Positions 25,610 through 32,853 of a stretch of DNA of 46,561 nucleotides are shown piece by piece. Each line of letters starts with the position of its first letter. The stretch's first letter is position 1. The position numbers were made by a program, and so were the translations under genes. Below the pieces are notes generated by a model. It was not told the origin of the DNA. It did no database searches and worked only from the letters and a program-made list of their open reading frames with translations. Source of the DNA: RUG563 sp024681215 (GTDB lineage: Bacteria > Bacillota > Clostridia > Christensenellales > Aristaeellaceae); contig JAILBG010000090.1 of assembly GCA_024681215.1 (NCBI GenBank), positions 1 through 46,561 of the forward strand. Direction: 5' to 3'.

Positions 25610-26606
25610 GGCAGAATCGCTCCCGCGCAGCGACAAACGCTCCGCCAATAAAAAGAGCGGAGGCTATCTGTTCAAATCCGGCGTCAAGCGCTGGACGGTC
25701 TCCATCGTCCGCGGGCTGCTGGTGTTCGGACTGTGCTTCATGATCATCCAGCCCATGCTGACCCGCTTCGGCACCAGCCTGATGCAGGAAAAGGACCTGT
25801 ACGATTCCACCATCGTGCTGCTGCCCCGGAACGTGACGCTGGAGAATTACTCCATCGTGTTCGATCTGACCAATTTTCCCCGGTCGCTGATCAACACGGC
25901 ATGGACGTCCCTCCTGGTGAGCGTGCTGCAGGTGATCGCCTGCACCCTGGTGGGCTACGGCTTCGCCCGGTATGAGTTCCCGCTCAAGCGGTTCTGGTTC
26001 GCCTGCGTGGTGCTCACCATCGTGGTCCCGCCCCAGACCATCGCCACCCCGCTGTACATGTACTTCCGCTACTTCGATATCTTCGGCATCTTCAAAACCT
26101 TCAACGGGGAGTCGCTGAACCTGCTGAGCAACCTGACCCCCTACCTGCTCATGAGCGCCACCTGCATGGGCCTCAAGGACGGCTTGTACATCTACATGCT
26201 GCGGCAGTATTTCAAGGGCATCCCCAAATCCCTGGAGGAGGCGGCGTACGTGGACGGCTGCTCCACGCTGCGCACCTTCACCACCATCATGCTGCCGGAC
26301 GCCATGCCCACGGTGCTCAGCTGCTTCCTGTTCTCCTTCGTCTGGCAGTGGACGGACCTGTTCTACACCCGCAATTTCATCAGTAAAACCATGGTCATCT
26401 ACTCCACTGAGCTCTCCTCCATCCTCACCCGTATGGGCCGCTACTTCTCCCAGGACGCCGAGAAGGCCATCATCGTGCCCCCGGCCCGGCAGCAGCAGCT
26501 GGTGTCCATCGGCGTGCTGATTTGCTGCATCCCGCTGGTGATTCTTTACATTTTCACCCAGAGAACTTTTGTGGAAAGTATTGCAATGTCCGGCTCAAAG
26601 GAGTAA
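25599..26606 (+). CDS. Carbohydrate ABC permease (MalG/YtcP type)
   Basis: This 335-residue protein is the second half of the downstream permease pair. It has six spans and the EAA loop SLEEAAYVDGCSTLRTFTTI followed by MLPDAMPTVLSC. The N-terminal 45 residues are basic and hydrophilic. The start overlaps the end of the preceding permease gene by 11 bases. The C-terminus (YIFTQRTFVESIAMSGSKE) is typical for MalG-like proteins. With 24635-25609 and the binding protein at 26716 it makes a second, conventional sugar importer; the ATPase is not in this window. Confidence 0.9.
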   Translation: MTLKAESLPRSDKRSANKKSGGYLFKSGVKRWTVSIVRGLLVFGLCFMIIQPMLTRFGTSLMQEKDLYDSTIVLLPRNVTLENYSIVFDLTNFPRSLINTAWTSLLVSVLQVIACTLVGYGFARYEFPLKRFWFACVVLTIVVPPQTIATPLYMYFRYFDIFGIFKTFNGESLNLLSNLTPYLLMSATCMGLKDGLYIYMLRQYFKGIPKSLEEAAYVDGCSTLRTFTTIMLPDAMPTVLSCFLFSFVWQWTDLFYTRNFISKTMVIYSTELSSILTRMGRYFSQDAEKAIIVPPARQQQLVSIGVLICCIPLVILYIFTQRTFVESIAMSGSKE

Positions 26607-26715
26607 AATAGAGGTGGAGATATCCGGTATCCAGCCGGATGAAAAACCGAATCTATGCATGCACCCGGTCCCTGAAGACGGTGGATGCGTGGAAAATAAA
26701 AAGGAGGAACCCAAT
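26607..26715 (+). other. Intercistronic region with two small hairpins
   Basis: Between permease and binding-protein genes lie two inverted repeats: ATCCGG/CCGGAT near 26620-26640, and an imperfect pair GCATGCACC/GGTGGATGC near 26655-26690. GGAGG at 26703-26707 follows. No sigma-A promoter is evident. Such hairpins often protect a downstream message after processing and could raise the level of the binding protein over the permeases. Confidence 0.4.
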
Positions 26716-28071
26716 ATGAAGAAACTGGTTTCCCTGTTCCTGGTGCTGGCGCTGCTGCTGGTCAGCGTTGCCGCGCTGGCGGAAGCTCCGGAAGGCTATC
26801 CGGAAGTCCGCGAAGGCGTTGACTTTGGCGGTGCCACCATCTACATCCTCGACTACTGGTCTGGCGATGTGGGCAGCGACGCCCGCGCCGAAGATCCCAC
26901 CGAAGAGCAGGCTGCGCTGTATGCGTACCGCGATTGGCTGGATGAGACCTACAACTGCCATATCGTTGCGAAGCAGGGCGGCGACTGGGGCTCCCAGATC
27001 ACCGAATTCACCAACTTCGTGGCCGCGCCCGATGGCTCCTATCGCCTCTACATCCTGGAGCCCGGCTCTGTGGCCAACGCCATCAAGGCCGGCGCCCGTG
27101 CCTGGGACGATCTGGTTGACCTGAGCGCCGACAAGTGGAACAAGCAGGACCTGGGCTTCACCACCAAGCAGGGCAAGTCCTACGGCGTCTATGCCGGCGA
27201 AGCTGAACCCCGTCAGTGCCTGTACTTCAACAAGAAGGTTCTGGAAGATGCCGGCATCGACTGGAACGAGATCTACGACATGCAGGAAGCTGGCACCTGG
27301 ACCTGGGATGCCTTCGTGGAACTGCTGGCGAAGCTGACCCGTGACACCGATGGCGACGGTATCAACGATATCTACGGCATCATCGGCGACAACACCGACT
27401 TCCTCATCATCTCCGTGTTCTCCAACGGCGGCGCGTTCTTCGCCACGGACGACGAAGGCAAGCTGAAGCCCGTCATGAACAGCGACGTGGCCATGGAAGC
27501 CCTGACCTGGGCCAAGGAAACCTGGCTGAACTACGGTGCTCCCGCCGGTGAAGGCGCCAACTGGGATTGGTACAAGAATGCCTGGAAGCAGGGCTACTGC
27601 GGCTTCTATATGTACCAGACCTACGGCGGATTCAACGACAATTCCGAAATGGCTGATATGGCTGATCCGTGGGGCTGCGTTGCGTTCCCCATCGGCCCCA
27701 AGGGCGACACGTATGTGCACGTTGTGTCCGATAACATCACCCTGATCCCCGACGTGTATGACGACCAGACCGCTGCGAACCTGGCCTTCATCTACGACAT
27801 GTGGACCAACCCCACCCCCGGCTATGACGATGAGAATGCCTGGGTTGGCAACAAGCTGAACTACACCGATGACCGCGCTGTGTACGAGACCTATGCCATG
27901 CTGCGTGAAGCGGATCATTCCGCCTTCAACATGACCCTGGCCATGGGCACCAACAACGACATCATCGGCAACGGCTTCCTGTGGAACGTCTACAGCAACG
28001 ATCCCGCTGCCCTGATCGAAGCCCAGATGCCCGTTTGGGAAGGCCTGTGCAACGAGTTCAACGGCGACTGA
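26716..28071 (+). CDS. Secreted ABC transporter substrate-binding protein
   Basis: This 451-residue protein has a signal peptide (MKKLVSLFLVLALLLVSVAA, cleavage after ALA) and a solute-binding fold: GATIYILDYWSGDVG, RQCLYFNKKVLEDAGIDW, TWTWDAFVELLAKLTRDTDG with a calcium-like DTDGDGINDIYG loop, and NPTPGYDDENAW. There is no lipobox cysteine, unusual for a Gram-positive binding protein, so either it is released or held by other parts of the system. Codons ending in T (GCT, GTT, GGT, CGT) are more frequent than in its neighbours, consistent with high expression. The start has AAGGAGG 8 bases upstream. It is followed directly by a terminator hairpin and the structured element. Confidence 0.88.
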   Translation: MKKLVSLFLVLALLLVSVAALAEAPEGYPEVREGVDFGGATIYILDYWSGDVGSDARAEDPTEEQAALYAYRDWLDETYNCHIVAKQGGDWGSQITEFTNFVAAPDGSYRLYILEPGSVANAIKAGARAWDDLVDLSADKWNKQDLGFTTKQGKSYGVYAGEAEPRQCLYFNKKVLEDAGIDWNEIYDMQEAGTWTWDAFVELLAKLTRDTDGDGINDIYGIIGDNTDFLIISVFSNGGAFFATDDEGKLKPVMNSDVAMEALTWAKETWLNYGAPAGEGANWDWYKNAWKQGYCGFYMYQTYGGFNDNSEMADMADPWGCVAFPIGPKGDTYVHVVSDNITLIPDVYDDQTAANLAFIYDMWTNPTPGYDDENAWVGNKLNYTDDRAVYETYAMLREADHSAFNMTLAMGTNNDIIGNGFLWNVYSNDPAALIEAQMPVWEGLCNEFNGD

Positions 28072-28093
28072 TTCAATCCCTGAACAAAGCAAT

Positions 28094-28118
28094 GCCCCCG
28101 GAGCAATCCGGGGGCTTT
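28094..28118 (+). terminator. Terminator-like hairpin, left boundary of element copy 2
   Basis: A perfect 8-bp stem GCCCCCGG/CCGGGGGC (loop AGCAAT) lies 22 bases after the binding-protein stop but is followed by only TTT then CG. Bases 28098-28118 recur exactly at 28440-28460. Confidence 0.7.
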
Positions 28119-28436
28119 CGTGTGTCGACAAAGTCGACACACTGTCATCGAAAGCCAGCTAAAGCCGTCTTTCGATGAGTACATCAATTTTCTGCAAAAT
28201 GGCGTTTCTGGGCAGACATGCCCAGAAACGCTCATTTTACGGCCGAAAATTGATAGAGGAAGCGGTATGACCGACTGCCTGCCCGGGGCTTCCGCCCGCC
28301 CTCCGCTGAAAATGATCCACAGGATCGTTTTCCGGGCGCTTCGGGCCCCGCGGCGTACATGCCGCCGCTGCGGATCATTGATGAAGGGGCTACGGCCCCT
28401 TCATACTACCCCAAAGCACTTTGTTGATCGTCTGGA

Positions 28437-28463
28437 CCTCCGGAGCAATCCGGGGGCTTTTTC
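28437..28463 (+). terminator. Terminator, right boundary of element copy 2
   Basis: A 7-bp stem (28437-28443 with 28450-28456, one T-G pair) ends in CTTTTTC. This copy of the duplicated hairpin carries the full T tract and is the better terminator for the transporter cluster. Confidence 0.7.
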
Positions 28464-28500
28464 TTGTGGAAACATTTGCTATGGCGGGCGGGTTCCGGGA

Positions 28501-29742
28501 TCAGAATTGAATCCGCCACACCGCCGTATCGTGAGCGGGCAGCAGGGCGCTGAGGCTCCTTCCCGTTTTTCCGGTCCATAATTCCGTCGCCTTCCGGATC
28601 GGGCGGCCCAGATCCGGCACGGCCACGCGGCGCTTCTTTTCCGACAGATTGAACGCCGCGGCGTAGCAGCCCGCGCCGTCCGTCTGCGGGGCGATCCACA
28701 CCGCCTCTTCCTCCCCGGTCCGCAGGGGATGGGCGCACCAGCTTTCCCTTTCTATGGCCAGCAGCGCTCCGTTGGTGAGCAGCGACAGTGTGAAGGGATC
28801 GTTCTTCGTCATGTCCCCGCCCATCATGAGGGGCGAGCGCATCATGCACCAGAGGGTCATCATCGTGCGCTGCTCCGCGGGGGTGAAGCGGGTCTGCTTT
28901 CCTTCCTCCCCGGAATAGCACTGCCGCAGGGCCCCCAGGGGCAGCATGTCCGCGTCCGGCCAATGGCCCGGCCCGGCGTGGACGCACCATTTTTCCGCCC
29001 GCTCGAACATGGCCTTCAGCAGCCGCCAGTCATCCCAGAAATCGTCGGTGATCCGCCAGAGATTGGCGTATTGCTTCAGATGCTCCGCCCGCTCCAGGGG
29101 CGCGGGGCCGGGCGACAAACTGAGCACGATCTCCCGCCCGCAGCGGCGGCAGGCCTCCGAAATGATCTCGATTTCCCTTTGGCAGCGGGGGTATTCCCGG
29201 GCGATATCGTCGCACTTAACATAGTCCACGCCCCAGTCCGCATACAGGCGGAAAATGCTGTCGTAATACGCTTTCGCCGCGGGCTCCTCCGCCCGGGTGC
29301 CGTACATGTCCGGGTTCCACAGGCAGATGGAATTGGGGTCCGCCGCCTGGGCGCAGGAGTACGGGCTGTCCTGGATGGGCAGCTTCCGGTGGGCCGCCGT
29401 CCGGGGCAGCCCCCGCATGATATGGATGCCGAATTTCAGCCCCAGGCCGTGGACGTAATCCGCCAGGGGCCCGAAGCCCTTCCCTCCGGCGGCGCTGGGA
29501 AAGCGGTTCTCCGCCGGCAGCAGCCGGCCGTATCCGTCCATGGCCAGATCGGAAAACGGCTCGTAGGCGTGGGACGCCGCCGTGGGCTGATACCACTGGA
29601 TGTCCACCACCACATATTCCCAGCCGTATTCCTTCAAATGCTCCGCCATGTACGCCGCGTTGCGGCGCACGGTATCCTCCGTCACCGCGGCGCCCCAGCA
29701 ATCCCAGCTGTTCCACCCCATGGGCGGGTATTGCGCGATCAT
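28501..29742 (-). CDS. Alpha-galactosidase-like glycoside hydrolase, GH27
   Basis: This 413-residue protein is a GH27 enzyme: PPMGWNSWDCWG at the N-terminus, VVDIQWYQP, then GLKFGIHIMRG and DYVKCDDIA with nucleophile D178, WRITDDFWDDW with probable acid/base D234, and GHWPDADMLPLG. GH27 members release terminal alpha-galactose (or alpha-N-acetylgalactosamine) from oligosaccharides such as galactomannan side chains. There is no signal peptide, so it acts in the cytoplasm on imported sugars. It ends a minus-strand run with the DUF3795 and GH94 genes, 22 bp from the former. The region between it and the transporter cluster is occupied by the structured element. Confidence 0.9.
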   Translation of the reverse strand: MIAQYPPMGWNSWDCWGAAVTEDTVRRNAAYMAEHLKEYGWEYVVVDIQWYQPTAASHAYEPFSDLAMDGYGRLLPAENRFPSAAGGKGFGPLADYVHGLGLKFGIHIMRGLPRTAAHRKLPIQDSPYSCAQAADPNSICLWNPDMYGTRAEEPAAKAYYDSIFRLYADWGVDYVKCDDIAREYPRCQREIEIISEACRRCGREIVLSLSPGPAPLERAEHLKQYANLWRITDDFWDDWRLLKAMFERAEKWCVHAGPGHWPDADMLPLGALRQCYSGEEGKQTRFTPAEQRTMMTLWCMMRSPLMMGGDMTKNDPFTLSLLTNGALLAIERESWCAHPLRTGEEEAVWIAPQTDGAGCYAAAFNLSEKKRRVAVPDLGRPIRKATELWTGKTGRSLSALLPAHDTAVWRIQF

Positions 29743-29764
29743 GGTATCCGCCTTTCCGCCGCGG

Positions 29765-30166
29765 TCATTTCCTGCGGCCCGTCTGAATGAACGCGATCAG
29801 CGCCTCGATGTCGTCAAAATCGTCGTAATCCCCCATGACGCCCTGCCGGTGGTAAACGACGCCGACCTTTTCATTGGCCTCCAGCCGGTCCAGCAGCGCT
29901 TCCAGGCCGTACCGGCGCACATATTCGTTGAACCCCCGGGGCTTGATCTTTTCGGCGAACAGGCCCTTCCGGCACTCGGTTTCGCCGCATTCCCAGCAGC
30001 CTGCCAGGCCCTTTGCGATGCCGCATTTCCGGTTTTCGCACCAGTTGGCGTCCTTGCACCAGGAAAGCTCCGCAAAGCCGTCCCGGTGGCAGCCCTTGCA
30101 CTGCACGTTTTCGGAGCACAGACAGCACGCCAGCCCGCACCGGGCGATCCCCAATTCCCGTTTCAT
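29765..30166 (-). CDS. Cysteine-rich DUF3795 protein
   Basis: This 133-residue cytoplasmic protein is very rich in cysteine in its first 75 residues: CGLACCLCSENVQCKGCHRD, WCENRKCGIAKGLAGCWECG. The spacing fits DUF3795 proteins, which probably bind zinc or an iron-sulphur cluster. The C-terminal 60 residues are helical and charged. GGGAGG lies 10 bases upstream of the start. The gene sits between two carbohydrate enzymes on the same strand and may be co-transcribed, though a hairpin precedes it. Function is not established. Confidence 0.8.
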   Translation of the reverse strand: MKRELGIARCGLACCLCSENVQCKGCHRDGFAELSWCKDANWCENRKCGIAKGLAGCWECGETECRKGLFAEKIKPRGFNEYVRRYGLEALLDRLEANEKVGVVYHRQGVMGDYDDFDDIEALIAFIQTGRRK

Positions 30167-30180
30167 TTTTCATCCTCCCA

Positions 30181-30214
30181 AAATCGCGGGGGAACCGGAT
30201 CCCGGCTCCCCCGC
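30181..30214 (-). terminator. Hairpin after the GH94 gene
   Basis: A nearly perfect 13-bp stem (30186-30198 with 30202-30214) is followed on the minus strand by GATTTTGGGAGG. The short T tract runs directly into the ribosome site of the DUF3795 gene, so it may attenuate rather than end transcription. Confidence 0.6.
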
Positions 30215-30231
30215 AGGCAAATCATTTGAAA

Positions 30232-32628
30232 TTACATCACCACGGTGATTTCATCGCCGTCCCGGATCATATCGTCGGTCAGCACGGCGCTGCCCGCCGC
30301 CTTGCCGTTCACCAGCAGCTTCTGCACGCCGCCTTCGTGATGGGCGCTGTTGTCCACCACGATGTGGAGGCGCTTGCCCCGGAAGGTCTTGTCCATGGTG
30401 AAGCCGTCCCATTCGGCGGGGATGGCGGGCGAAATGCACAGCCCCTCCGGCGTGGGCCGCAGCCCCAGGATGCCCTCCACCATGCCCACCATGACGGTGG
30501 AGGCGGTGCCGGTGAGCCAGTGCACGTGGGCGCGGCCCGGCTGGGGCGTTTCATGGCCCTCGATGAACTGGGAATGCACGTAGGGCTCCACCTCGCGGAT
30601 CTCCGCCCGGTCGTTGTACGCGGAGGGGCAGCTCTCCTTGAAGTATTCAAAGGCCCGTCCGCCGTGGCCCAGCAGCGCTTCGGCCAGGATGGCCCAGCCC
30701 TGGGGCTGGCAGAAGATGCCGCCGTTTTCCTTGGTGGTGGGGTTGAACAGCTTCATGAACGCGGTTTCAAAATAGTGCTTCTTATAGCAGGGGGCCATGA
30801 GCTCGATGCCGTTTTCGGTATTCAGCAGCCGATGGACGGATTCCATGCTCTTTTCCGCCTGCTCCGGCGTGGCGCCCCGGGAAATGACGCCCCAGGCCTG
30901 GGGATTGAGCCACATGGCGGCCTCGGGGTCCTTCTTGCTGCCGATGACCGCGCCGTCCTGGGTGTAGCCCCGGAGGAACCGGTCGTCCTCCCAGAAGAAT
31001 TCGTTGATCTTATTCAGCTGCTCCGCCGCTTTTTCCGTGAGCCATTGGCTGTATTCGGCGTATTCCGCCGTCTTGGGCAGCATTTCGTTCAGCAGGTTCA
31101 TGGCGTAATAGAACTGGAAGGCCACGAAGCTGCTCTCCCCCTGGGCGCCCAGCTGCAGACAGTCGTTCCAGTCGGCATGGAGGCCGGCGGGCATGCCGTG
31201 GTGGCCCAGGTGGTGCATGGTAAAGTCGATGGCGCGGCAGAGATGCTCGATCACCGTGCCCTCGTCGTAATCCGCGAAGGGGATCACTTCATTGAGGAAA
31301 TCCTTGTCGCCGGTCTCCGCCACGTACTTGTACACCGTGGGGAACAGCCACATGGCGTCGTCCGCCCGGTAATGGGGATGGCCGGTGGATTTCACATAGC
31401 TGTCCTGCTCCGGGGTGTCCTCATGGCCGGCGTTGTGGGTGAATTTCACCAGCGGCAGGCCCGCGCCGTGATGCACCTGGGCGGACAGCATGAAGCGGAT
31501 GCGCTCCTTGGCCATGGCGGGGTCCAGATGGATGATGCCCTGGATGTCCTGCACGGTGTCCCGGTAGCCGTAGCCGTTGCGCTCGCCGCAGTACACCAGG
31601 CTGGCGGCGCGGGACCAGACGAAGGTGGTGAAGCACTGGAAGGCGTTCCAGGTGTTCACCATGGTGTTCAGATCCTCGTCCGGGGTGTTCACGTTCAGGC
31701 CGTTCAGCTTGCCATGCCAGTAAGCGATCAGTTCCTTCCATTCGGCGTCCACGGTTTTTTCCACGTCGGCGTACCGGTCGATGAGCTTCCGGGCCTCCCG
31801 GGTACCCTTCTGTGCCAGCAGGAAGGCGACGGACCGGCTCTCCCCGGGCTGCAGCTCGATCACGGTATGCAGCGCGCCGCAGGGGTTGCCGTTGAAATTC
31901 AGGCTGTCGTCCAGTTTCCCGTCCGTCACGCCCTTGGGGGCGTTGAACCGGCTGGTGCCCAGGAACCTTTCGCGCCGCCCGGTGTAGCTGACCACCGGCG
32001 CCCCGGCCAGGCCGAAGAACCGCTCCCGGCCGTTTTCCCCGTCCTCGTTCACGTTGCAGAACTGGTTGATCTTCTGGATGATGTGATCCCCGTGGAATTC
32101 GGTGACGGTGATGAACTGGGTGTACTGCAGGTTCACCAGATCCTGGGTATAGAAGGATTCGGTGGTGAGCTCGCAGTAGCCGAACACGCCGATCTTCCGC
32201 TTCTGATCGCCGGTGTTCTTCACTTCCAGCCGCCATACCTCGTAGGTGGCGTCCATGGGCACGTAATAGAGGGCCTTGCTTTCGATGCCCTTGTAGCCGG
32301 ATTCGATCTGGGTGTAGGAGGTGCCGTGGCGGGTGACGGTCTTGTATTCGTCCAGCGGCTTCTCCACCGGCCGCCAGGAGGCGGACCAGAAATCCCCCGT
32401 GTCCTCGTCCCGAAGGTAAATATACCGGCCCGGCTCGTCGAACTGGTTGAAGGTATAGCGCAGGATGCGCCCCGCCGCGCCGGACTTGACGAAGCTGTAG
32501 CCGCCGGCGTTCTGGGTGACGATGGCACCGTAGGCGGGCGAGCCCAGATAGTTGGCCCAGGGCATGGGCGTGCGGGGATCGGTGATCACGTATTCGCGCT
32601 TGGGATTGTCAAAGTATCCGAATTTCAT
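30232..32628 (-). CDS. GH94 glycoside phosphorylase (cellobiose-phosphorylase-like)
   Basis: This 798-residue enzyme matches inverting GH94 phosphorylases, which use phosphate to split beta-linked disaccharides into sugar 1-phosphate and free sugar. It shows the N-terminal beta-sandwich (FGYFDNPKREYVITDPRTPM), the barrel motif GYGYRDTVQDIQGIIHLDP, the catalytic acid region HADWNDCLQLG (aspartate near residue 488) and the late WLTGTASTVMVGMVEGILGL. Cellobiose or cellodextrin is the likeliest substrate, but laminaribiose, chitobiose or others cannot be excluded. It has no signal peptide. GGAGGA precedes the start. Together with GH27 it would process imported plant oligosaccharides. Confidence 0.88.
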   Translation of the reverse strand: MKFGYFDNPKREYVITDPRTPMPWANYLGSPAYGAIVTQNAGGYSFVKSGAAGRILRYTFNQFDEPGRYIYLRDEDTGDFWSASWRPVEKPLDEYKTVTRHGTSYTQIESGYKGIESKALYYVPMDATYEVWRLEVKNTGDQKRKIGVFGYCELTTESFYTQDLVNLQYTQFITVTEFHGDHIIQKINQFCNVNEDGENGRERFFGLAGAPVVSYTGRRERFLGTSRFNAPKGVTDGKLDDSLNFNGNPCGALHTVIELQPGESRSVAFLLAQKGTREARKLIDRYADVEKTVDAEWKELIAYWHGKLNGLNVNTPDEDLNTMVNTWNAFQCFTTFVWSRAASLVYCGERNGYGYRDTVQDIQGIIHLDPAMAKERIRFMLSAQVHHGAGLPLVKFTHNAGHEDTPEQDSYVKSTGHPHYRADDAMWLFPTVYKYVAETGDKDFLNEVIPFADYDEGTVIEHLCRAIDFTMHHLGHHGMPAGLHADWNDCLQLGAQGESSFVAFQFYYAMNLLNEMLPKTAEYAEYSQWLTEKAAEQLNKINEFFWEDDRFLRGYTQDGAVIGSKKDPEAAMWLNPQAWGVISRGATPEQAEKSMESVHRLLNTENGIELMAPCYKKHYFETAFMKLFNPTTKENGGIFCQPQGWAILAEALLGHGGRAFEYFKESCPSAYNDRAEIREVEPYVHSQFIEGHETPQPGRAHVHWLTGTASTVMVGMVEGILGLRPTPEGLCISPAIPAEWDGFTMDKTFRGKRLHIVVDNSAHHEGGVQKLLVNGKAAGSAVLTDDMIRDGDEITVVM

Positions 32629-32714
32629 TGGGGGATTCCTCCTCTTGCGTCGTTACCGGAATTTGCTGAATTCTATATTCGTCGCCGCATCGTCATTGTC
32701 CTGTCCGGAAGAAA

Positions 32715-32768
32715 GAAAAACATGCGCCGTTTTTCATTTTTGCTTAAAAAAGATACGGCAAACGGCGC
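32715..32768 (-). terminator. Likely terminator of the MutS2-like gene
   Basis: GCGCCGTTT and AAACGGCGC (32760-32768 and 32724-32732) form a 9-bp stem with a 27-nt AT-rich loop, followed on the minus strand by ATGTTTTTCTTTC. The loop is long for a classic terminator. The remainder of the 225-bp gap to the GH94 gene shows no clear promoter. Confidence 0.55.
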
Positions 32769-32853
32769 CTTTAGGCTTTCCCTTGGGAAAAACTGCCGCG
32801 GCCGGGGACTGATGCGTCGCCGTACACCCCCGCCGCCCGGCTTCGCGCGGGGT

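Larger units (their letters stand above)
28094..28463 (+). repeat. Structured intergenic element, copy 2
   Basis: The interval between the binding-protein gene and the convergent GH27 gene repeats the architecture of 4181-4466: hairpins A 28120-28142 (10 bp, loop AAA), B 28145-28178 (10 bp, 14-nt loop ending GCCGT), C 28184-28253 (TCAATTTTC with GAAAATTGA, then CGTTTCTGGGC with GCCCAGAAACG), D 28350-28365 (GCGGC, loop GTACAT) and E 28381-28404 (10 bp, loop TACG). Linkers match copy 1 while stems A, B, C and E differ with pairing kept. Copy 2 has an additional stretch of about 60 bases with its own hairpin (28308-28332). No coding frame is credible. Direct repeats of 21 bases flank it at 28098-28118 and 28440-28460. 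Confidence 0.75.

Noticed and set aside
32640..32700. Promoter for the GH94 gene (TATAGA on the minus strand)
   Set aside because: No acceptable -35 box lies at 16-18 bp, so the signal was left out.
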